From: Loktanella sp. 3ANDIMAR09 | GTDB lineage: Bacteria; Pseudomonadota; Alphaproteobacteria; Rhodobacterales; Rhodobacteraceae | Length of the DNA: 64,000 nt | Direction of reading: 5' to 3' | Assembly: GCF_001420005.1 (NCBI RefSeq) | Contig: NZ_LJAK01000001.1 | Span: forward strand, 434,001 to 498,000 | In this document: one piece after another, positions 58,810 through 64,000 of the stretch | Layout of the letters: every line of letters begins with the position of its first letter | Numbering within the stretch: position 1 is the first letter of the stretch | Position numbers and translations under genes: made by a program | The notes under the pieces: model-generated | Database searches by the model: none | What the model saw: only the letters and a program-made list of their open reading frames with translations | Told to the model about the DNA's origin: nothing

Positions 58810-58851
58810 AACTGGTTTTCAATGACGCAAGGGAATCGGGAGGATCTCAGA

Positions 58852-59874
58852 ATGCGGGTAGGTTTGCTCGGTGCGGGACGCATCGGGACTGTTCATGCGC
58901 AGGCCATTTCTGCGCATCATGACAGCGAATTGGTCGCTGTTTCAGATGCGTTGAACGACAACGCGCAGGCGCTTGCAGCCACCTATGGCTGCGCCGTCCG
59001 CACCTCGGATGAGATCATCGCAGATAGCAGCATCGACGCGGTGTTGATTGCGACGTCCACGGATACGCATTCCGACCTGATCGAGGCCGCGGCCGCCGCA
59101 GGCAAGGCGGTGTTGTGTGAAAAGCCGGTGGACCTCAGCCTTGCGCGTGCCACTGCCTGCCTAGAGAATGTCGGCGATCGCGCCGCCAAGATCATGATCG
59201 GTTTCAATCGCCGGTTTGACCCCAGTTTTGGTGCGCTCAAATCCGCCATGATGGCGGGCGAAATCGGCAAGACCGAGCTTCTGTCGCTGACATCCTTTGA
59301 TCCCGCGCCGCCACCCGTCAGCTACATCAAGGTTTCTGGCGGCTTGTTCCGCGATATGATGATCCATGATTTCGACATGGCGAATTTCATCATGGGGGCG
59401 ACACCCGTGACCGTTTCCGCCGCAGGCACGTCCATCGTTGATCCTGCCATAGGCGAGGCGGGCGATGTGGACACGGCGGTCGTCACGATGACCTATGCCG
59501 ATGGCCGGATCGCCGTGATCAAGAATTCGCGCCGCGCGGTCTATGGCTATGACCAGCGGGTCGAGGTTCTGGGGTCCGAAGGCCTGTTGCAGGCGCAGAA
59601 CATGCTGGAAAACACCGTGGTCAAATCCACGGCATCCGGGGTGAGCAGCGCCAAGCCGACCTATTTTTTCCTCGAACGCTACATGCCGGCCTACAAGGCC
59701 GAATGGGCGGCCTTTGTCGCGGCGGTCAAGGGCGACACCGACATGCCTGTCGATCTGAACGACGGTGTCGCGGCCTTGGCGATGGCAGAGGCAGCAACGC
59801 GGTCCGCGCAGACGGGCCGCCCGGTCGATATGGCCGAAATCACAGGGAATTCGGACCGCGGGGAGGCGGCCTGA
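58852..59874 (+). CDS. iolG: Inositol 2-dehydrogenase-like oxidoreductase (Gfo/Idh/MocA)
   Basis: A 340-aa NAD-dependent dehydrogenase. The Rossmann motif is VGLLGAGRIGTVHAQAI (residues 3-19), the conserved Lys is in LCEKPVDLSLA (about 91) and the catalytic DxxxH segment is RDMMIHDFDMANFI (about 169). The gene order with a ribose-type ABC importer and IolC points to myo-inositol catabolism, so inositol 2-dehydrogenase is the best call, though scyllo-inositol or a related polyol is possible. ATG 58852 has GGGAGG upstream. It is 106 bp before the binding-protein gene. Confidence 0.88.
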   Translation: MRVGLLGAGRIGTVHAQAISAHHDSELVAVSDALNDNAQALAATYGCAVRTSDEIIADSSIDAVLIATSTDTHSDLIEAAAAAGKAVLCEKPVDLSLARATACLENVGDRAAKIMIGFNRRFDPSFGALKSAMMAGEIGKTELLSLTSFDPAPPPVSYIKVSGGLFRDMMIHDFDMANFIMGATPVTVSAAGTSIVDPAIGEAGDVDTAVVTMTYADGRIAVIKNSRRAVYGYDQRVEVLGSEGLLQAQNMLENTVVKSTASGVSSAKPTYFFLERYMPAYKAEWAAFVAAVKGDTDMPVDLNDGVAALAMAEAATRSAQTGRPVDMAEITGNSDRGEAA

Positions 59875-59980
59875 AAAGAGGCGCGCGCCCACATCGGGCG
59901 ATGCGACATGCGCAGCCAATGCGCGTGAACAAGAGGCCGGGTTGACCGGCACGAATGGAAATCCAAGGGAGGAAAACCGA

Positions 59981-60901
59981 ATGAAGACATTTATGAAAGG
60001 CGCAATCGCTGCTGGTGCAGTCGCTGTGGCCGCACCCGCGATGGCCCAGGATATCGCTGTCGTTGTCCACGGCCAGGCCAACGATGCGTTCTGGTCCGTG
60101 GTCAAGGCGGGCGTGGATCAGGCCGCAGCCGACACCGGTGCAAACGTGTCCTACAATTCGCCCGAAACCTTTGACATGGTTCTGATGTCGCAGCTGATCG
60201 ACGCGGCCGTGAACGAAGAGCCGGACGGGTTGGTCATTTCGTTCCCCGATCCCGATGCGCTTGGGCCGTCGGTTGAACGCGCGATTGCCGCAGGCATCCC
60301 CGTCATCACCATCAACGCCGGTGGCGCACAGGCCAAGGAGCTGGGTGCCGCGATGCACGTCGGACAGGACGAATTTGATGCAGGCGTTGCCGCAGGCATG
60401 GCGCTGGCCGAGATGGGCGGCACCAATGCACTCTGCGTGAACCAGGAAGTCGGGAACATCTCCCTCGATCAGCGCTGCGCCGGTTTCGAAGAGGGGTTCG
60501 GCGGTAGCGTGACAGTCCTGCCGACCACCAACGATACCGCCGAGATCGAATCCAAGGTGTCCGCTGCGCTGGCATCTGACGACACCATCGACACCGTCAT
60601 GGCGCTGGGCGCATCGACCGCGGGCGAACCTTCGGTTGCCGCCGTCAAGGCATCGGGCCGTGACGTGAACGTGGCGACCTTTGATATGTCCGCAGGCTTC
60701 CTTCAGTCGGTTGTGGACGGTGACGCTGCATTCGCACTGGACCAGCAGCAGTATCTGCAGGGTTACATGGGTGTCGCGATCATGGCGCTGCAGGCCAAAT
60801 TCGGCCTGATGCCCGGCGGCGACATCGCCTCTGGTCCGAACCTGATCACCGCCGACAAGGCCGCCCAGGTGATCGATCTGTCCGCGCAGGGCCTGCGCTA
60901 A
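59981..60901 (+). CDS. Sugar/inositol ABC transporter substrate-binding protein
   Basis: A 306-aa periplasmic binding protein of the ribose/galactose cluster (peripla_BP_4). The signal peptide (about 1-22, APAMAQ) precedes IAVVVHGQANDAFWSVVKAG and the two lobes include GLVISFPDPDALGPSVERAI and NALCVNQEVGN. AGGGAGG is nine bases upstream of ATG 59981. It is followed by a strong hairpin without a T-tract, the usual device for higher expression of the binding protein than of the membrane components. Confidence 0.93.
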   Translation: MKTFMKGAIAAGAVAVAAPAMAQDIAVVVHGQANDAFWSVVKAGVDQAAADTGANVSYNSPETFDMVLMSQLIDAAVNEEPDGLVISFPDPDALGPSVERAIAAGIPVITINAGGAQAKELGAAMHVGQDEFDAGVAAGMALAEMGGTNALCVNQEVGNISLDQRCAGFEEGFGGSVTVLPTTNDTAEIESKVSAALASDDTIDTVMALGASTAGEPSVAAVKASGRDVNVATFDMSAGFLQSVVDGDAAFALDQQQYLQGYMGVAIMALQAKFGLMPGGDIASGPNLITADKAAQVIDLSAQGLR

Positions 60902-60920
60902 GCGCACTCGACATGAAACA

Positions 60921-60948
60921 GAAGGCGGCGCAGTTTTGCGCCGCCTTC
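60921..60948 (+). other. Hairpin after the binding-protein gene
   Basis: GAAGGCGGCGCA and TGCGCCGCCTTC form a perfect 12-bp stem around GTTT. Without a T-tract it is more likely a processing or partial-termination element than a full terminator; it precedes the permease gene by 22 bases. Confidence 0.8.
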
Positions 60949-60970
60949 GATAAATCTCGAAGAGGGCGTC

Positions 60971-62080
60971 ATGAGCGACACTACACCAAATCAAACCACG
61001 GATGAACGGATCAAGGCAGAGCCCCTGATTTCGCGTCTGATGAAAAGACCCGAACTGGGTGCAATCGCGGGCGTCATACTGGTCGCCATCTTCTTTGTGA
61101 TTACCGCGGATTCCGCGATGTTCACGGCTTCTGGCATCATCAACTTTCTTACACCGGCGGCACAGCTGGGAATTTTGGCAATCGGCGCTGCCCTGTTGAT
61201 GATCGGTGGCGAATTCGATCTGTCGATCGGATCGATGGTTGCCTTTGCCGGTCTGTTCTTTGGTGTCTGCGTCATGGTCTGGGGGCTGCCGCTGATCGTC
61301 GCAATCCCGGTCACCTTCGTGTTCTCTGCCTTTGTCGGCGCAATCAACGGGTTCATCGTGATCCGGTCCGGTCTGCCGTCATTCATTGTGACGCTGGCAT
61401 TTCTCTTTATCCTGCGTGGCCTGTCGCTGGTGGGCCTGAAATGGGCCTCTGGCGGGTCGACGCAGCTGCGCGGCGTGCGTGATGCGACCGAAAACGACTG
61501 GCTTGCCCCCGTGTTTTCCGGCGATGCATTTCCGGGATTTTTCGCCTGGCTGGCTGAACGCGGGCTGGTCGAAACATTCAGCAACGGCACGCCCAAGGTG
61601 ACGGGGATCCCGGTCGAGATCCTGTGGTTCATCGTGCTGGCGCTGGTTGCAACCTATGTTCTGCTGCGCACCCCTGCCGGAAACTGGATCTTTGCTGCAG
61701 GCGGCGACACGACGGCTGCGTCCAATTCGGGTGTCCCGGTGAACCGCATCAAGATTTCACTGTTCATGGTGACGGCGTGCTGTGCGGCGCTGGTGGCGAT
61801 CATCACCGTGATCGACGCAGGTTCGACCGACGCGCGGCGCGGTTTTCAAAAGGAATTCGAGGCGATCATCGCCGCGGTGATCGGGGGCTGTCTGCTGACG
61901 GGCGGCTATGGGTCGGCAATCGGCGCATTCTTTGGCTCCATCATCTTTGGCATGGTGGTGATCGGCCTGACCTACACGAATTTCGACCAGGACTGGTTCC
62001 AGGTGTTCCTGGGCGGGATGCTGCTGATCGCGGTTCTGTTCAACAATGCCATTCGCAAGCGCGTCACGGGAGAGCGTTGA
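60971..62080 (+). CDS. Sugar/inositol ABC transporter permease
   Basis: A 369-aa ribose-type (RbsC-like) permease with about eight to ten helices. [21 protein letters not shown] (about 76-96) is the RbsC signature, and [28 protein letters not shown] lies near the C-terminus (partial). It carries a loop of about 55 residues in the middle ([19 protein letters not shown] onward), longer than in RbsC and seen in related inositol permeases. It runs into the ATPase gene with one base between stop and ATG. Confidence 0.93.
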   Translation: MSDTTPNQTTDERIKAEPLISRLMKRPELGAIAGVILVAIFFVITADSAMFTASGIINFLTPAAQLGILAIGAALLMIGGEFDLSIGSMVAFAGLFFGVCVMVWGLPLIVAIPVTFVFSAFVGAINGFIVIRSGLPSFIVTLAFLFILRGLSLVGLKWASGGSTQLRGVRDATENDWLAPVFSGDAFPGFFAWLAERGLVETFSNGTPKVTGIPVEILWFIVLALVATYVLLRTPAGNWIFAAGGDTTAASNSGVPVNRIKISLFMVTACCAALVAIITVIDAGSTDARRGFQKEFEAIIAAVIGGCLLTGGYGSAIGAFFGSIIFGMVVIGLTYTNFDQDWFQVFLGGMLLIAVLFNNAIRKRVTGER

Positions 62081-62081
62081 T

Positions 62082-62903
62082 ATGACCGATGACAGCAAAT
62101 TCCATCATGGCGCCGTCGATGACCGTGTCGCACCGATTGTCCAGATGCAGGACATCCAGAAACACTTTGGCAACATCATCGCCTTGGCAGGTGTCAGTTT
62201 CGATATCCGGCCCGGAGAATGTCACTGCCTGCTGGGTGACAACGGCGCGGGCAAGTCGACATTCATCAAGACCATGTCGGGCGTTCATCAGCCCACACAC
62301 GGCAAGATCCTGTTCGAGGGCAAGCCGATGAGCTTTGCCACGCCGCGCGATTCAATGGAGGCCGGGATCGCCACAGTGTTCCAGGACCTTGCGATGATCC
62401 CGCTGATGTCGGTGGCGCGCAACTTCTTCATGGGGCGTGAACCCACCAAGGGGCGTGGTCTGTTCAAGCGGTTCGACGTCGAACTGGCCAATGAGATCAC
62501 CATGACGGAAATGCGCAAGATGGGCATCAACCTGCGCGGACCCGATCAGGCGGTCGGCACGCTGTCGGGTGGCGAACGCCAGACGGTTGCGATTGCCCGT
62601 GCGGTCTATTTCGGTGCCAAGGTGCTGATCCTGGATGAGCCGACCTCGGCGCTGGGTGTACGCCAGACATCCAATGTGCTGGCCACGATCGACAAGGTGC
62701 GCAAGCAGGGCGTCGGCGTCGTCTTTATAAGCCACAACGTGCGGCACGCGCTGGCGGTCGGTGATCGTTTCACCGTGCTGAACCGGGGCAAGACGCTGGG
62801 GACGGCCAAGCGCGGCGAAATCACCCCCGAAGAATTGCAGGACCTGATGGCGGGCGGCCAGGAACTGGCCCAGCTCGAGGGGTCGCTCGGCGGGACGGTC
62901 TGA
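62082..62903 (+). CDS. Sugar/inositol ABC transporter ATP-binding protein, single-domain
   Basis: A 273-aa ATPase. Walker A is [11 protein letters not shown] (about 52-62), signature [17 protein letters not shown] and Walker [13 protein letters not shown]. Ribose-type importers usually have two fused ATPase domains (about 500 aa); this is half that, so it must work as a homodimer. ATG 62082 with AGAGCG upstream. It is the third component of the importer. Confidence 0.93.
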   Translation: MTDDSKFHHGAVDDRVAPIVQMQDIQKHFGNIIALAGVSFDIRPGECHCLLGDNGAGKSTFIKTMSGVHQPTHGKILFEGKPMSFATPRDSMEAGIATVFQDLAMIPLMSVARNFFMGREPTKGRGLFKRFDVELANEITMTEMRKMGINLRGPDQAVGTLSGGERQTVAIARAVYFGAKVLILDEPTSALGVRQTSNVLATIDKVRKQGVGVVFISHNVRHALAVGDRFTVLNRGKTLGTAKRGEITPEELQDLMAGGQELAQLEGSLGGTV

Positions 62904-62955
62904 CGACATTTATCGCATACCATTCAGTGTCCTCCCAGGAACGTTGAAATGGTTC

Positions 62956-62989
62956 GAGGGGCTGACAGGGCCGTTCCTGTCAGCCCCTC
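62956..62989 (+). other. Strong hairpin between the importer and iolC
   Basis: GAGGGGCTGACAGG and CCTGTCAGCCCCTC pair perfectly over 14 bp around GCCGTT. No T-tract. It separates importer mRNA from iolC. Confidence 0.8.
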
Positions 62990-63021
62990 ACACTGAAATT
63001 TCCGAAAAACAGGTGCGTCAC

Positions 63022-64000
63022 ATGACGAAACTTGATCTCATCACGATTGGCCGATCCTCCGTGGATCTCTATGGCGCGCAGATCGGCGGCCGGTTGGAGG
63101 ACATGGGGTCGTTCGACAAATATATCGGCGGCAGTCCGACGAACATCGCCTGCGGCACCGCCCGTCTGGGCCTGAAATCCGCCGTGATCACCGCCGTTGG
63201 TGACGAACACATGGGCCGTTTCATCACCGAACAGCTGACGCGCGAGGGGGTCAGCACCGACGGGGTCAAGGTGGACCCCGAACGTCTGACCGCGCTGGTC
63301 CTGCTGGGCATCCGGGATCAGGAACAGTTTCCACTGATTTTCTATCGTGAAAACTGCGCGGACATGGGGCTGACGGTCGATGACATAGACCCTGCGTTCA
63401 TCCAGTCGGCCCGCGCCGTCGTGGCCACCGGCACGCATCTGAGCCATCCGCAGGTCGAGGCCGCGACGATCAAGGCGCTGGAGATCGCGCGCGCGGCCGG
63501 TCTGCAAACCGCATTGGATATCGATTACCGTCCAAACCTCTGGGGCGTGGCCGGGCATGGCGACGGCGAAAACCGTTTTGTCGCAAGCGATGCGGTCACG
63601 ACGAAACTGCAATCCACGCTGCATCTGTTCGACCTCATCGTAGGCACCGAAGAGGAATTTCATATCGCGGGCGGGACAACCGATACGATTGCAGCATTGC
63701 GTGCCGTCCGGGCCGTCAGCGGTGCCACACTGGTGTGCAAGCGGGGCGCTGATGGGGCGGTGGCCTTTGTCGGTGAAATTCCCGACAGTCTGGACGATGG
63801 CGCGGCAGGTCCGGGTTTCCCGATCGAGGTGTTCAACGTGCTGGGGGCCGGTGACGGTTTCATGTCCGGCCTGCTGAAAGGCTGGCTGGACGGAGTGGAT
63901 TGGCCAACGGCGCTGAAATACGCAAACGCCTGCGGTGCCTTTGCGGTCAGCCGCCATGGCTGCACGCCCGCCTATCCGTCGTGGGAAGAGCTGCAATTTT
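63022..64000 (+). CDS. iolC: 5-dehydro-2-deoxygluconokinase-like PfkB sugar kinase, partial
   Basis: The first 326 residues of a PfkB-family kinase; the gene runs off the right edge. It starts TKLDLITIGRSSVDLYGAQIGG, has FDKYIGGSPTNIACGTARLG (about 32-51), DIDYRPNLWG near residue 168 and the C-terminal ATP site NVLGAGDGFMSGLLKGWLDG with the catalytic Asp. These blocks match IolC, which phosphorylates 2-deoxy-5-keto-gluconate in inositol breakdown. ATG 63022 has AGGTG upstream. Remaining iol genes are expected to the right. Confidence 0.93.
   Translation, partial: MTKLDLITIGRSSVDLYGAQIGGRLEDMGSFDKYIGGSPTNIACGTARLGLKSAVITAVGDEHMGRFITEQLTREGVSTDGVKVDPERLTALVLLGIRDQEQFPLIFYRENCADMGLTVDDIDPAFIQSARAVVATGTHLSHPQVEAATIKALEIARAAGLQTALDIDYRPNLWGVAGHGDGENRFVASDAVTTKLQSTLHLFDLIVGTEEEFHIAGGTTDTIAALRAVRAVSGATLVCKRGADGAVAFVGEIPDSLDDGAAGPGFPIEVFNVLGAGDGFMSGLLKGWLDGVDWPTALKYANACGAFAVSRHGCTPAYPSWEELQF

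Noticed and set aside
62980-63996. 338-codon minus-strand frame opposite iolC
   Set aside because: The plus strand encodes a PfkB kinase with all motifs running off the window; the antisense frame has none.

Overview
The window reads as a GC-rich chromosome segment from an aerobic anoxygenic phototroph of the Rhodobacterales, Roseobacter group. Support comes from a bacteriochlorophyll/carotenoid gene block with aerobic features (acsF cyclase, crtA spheroidene monooxygenase, C4-type hemA), a PpsR/PpaA regulator pair, a three-gene alphaproteobacterial bc1 operon, and small repeats that I know from memory to be common between Rhodobacterales genes. I cannot name genus or species from the sequence alone. 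There are no phage genes, transposases, CRISPR arrays or rRNA genes.

Layout. 1-6.3 kb: a truncated PAS-GGDEF-EAL protein with both catalytic signatures degraded, then a sugar locus (aldo/keto reductase, LacI-type regulator, xylose isomerase, Gfo/Idh/MocA oxidoreductase). 6.3-10.7 kb: a giant CheB-CheR-PAS-HWE kinase, a single-domain response regulator and a divergent short LOV protein. 10.7-15.4 kb: the proteasome-like Anbu peptidase with two transglutaminases, an alpha-E protein and a circularly permuted ATP-grasp protein. 15.5-17 kb: two small proteins and a PCu(A)C copper chaperone. 17-42.9 kb: the photosynthesis block ppsR-ppaA / bchFNBHLM-lhaA-puhABC-orf98-acsF-puhE-hemA-cycA, convergent bchO-bchD-bchI-crtA, and divergent crtI-crtB-tspO. 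43-57.4 kb: housekeeping genes (amn, HU, EamA exporter, serine hydrolase, aroC, TPP-riboswitch-led thiBPQ, petABC, GST, mtaB, dapF). 57.5 kb: tRNA-Lys. 57.7-64 kb: an inositol/sugar locus (LacI regulator, iolG-like dehydrogenase, ABC importer, start of iolC).

How it works together. ppsR/ppaA face bchF across a 269-bp gap carrying three TGT-N12-ACA boxes, and crtA/crtI face each other across a 123-bp gap carrying two more. These fit PpsR control of pigment synthesis. The block encodes Mg chelatase (bchH, I, D), the methyltransferase, the oxygen-dependent cyclase, dark protochlorophyllide reductase (bchL, N, B), the 3-vinyl hydratase, reaction-centre H and its assembly factors, ALA synthase and cytochrome c2. 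puf, bchCXYZ, bchG/P and crtCDEF are absent after tspO, so the photosynthesis cluster is split.

Most worth a second look: an intergenic-type repeat apparently absorbed into the bchB reading frame; mirror-image operators upstream of the inositol locus; altered Qo-site residues in cytochrome b; a Ser in place of the expected second catalytic Cys in DapF; an SD-masking hairpin before the xyl-locus regulator; the LOV/HWE-kinase pair; the intact Anbu cluster; and two puh-operon hairpins sharing one loop sequence.
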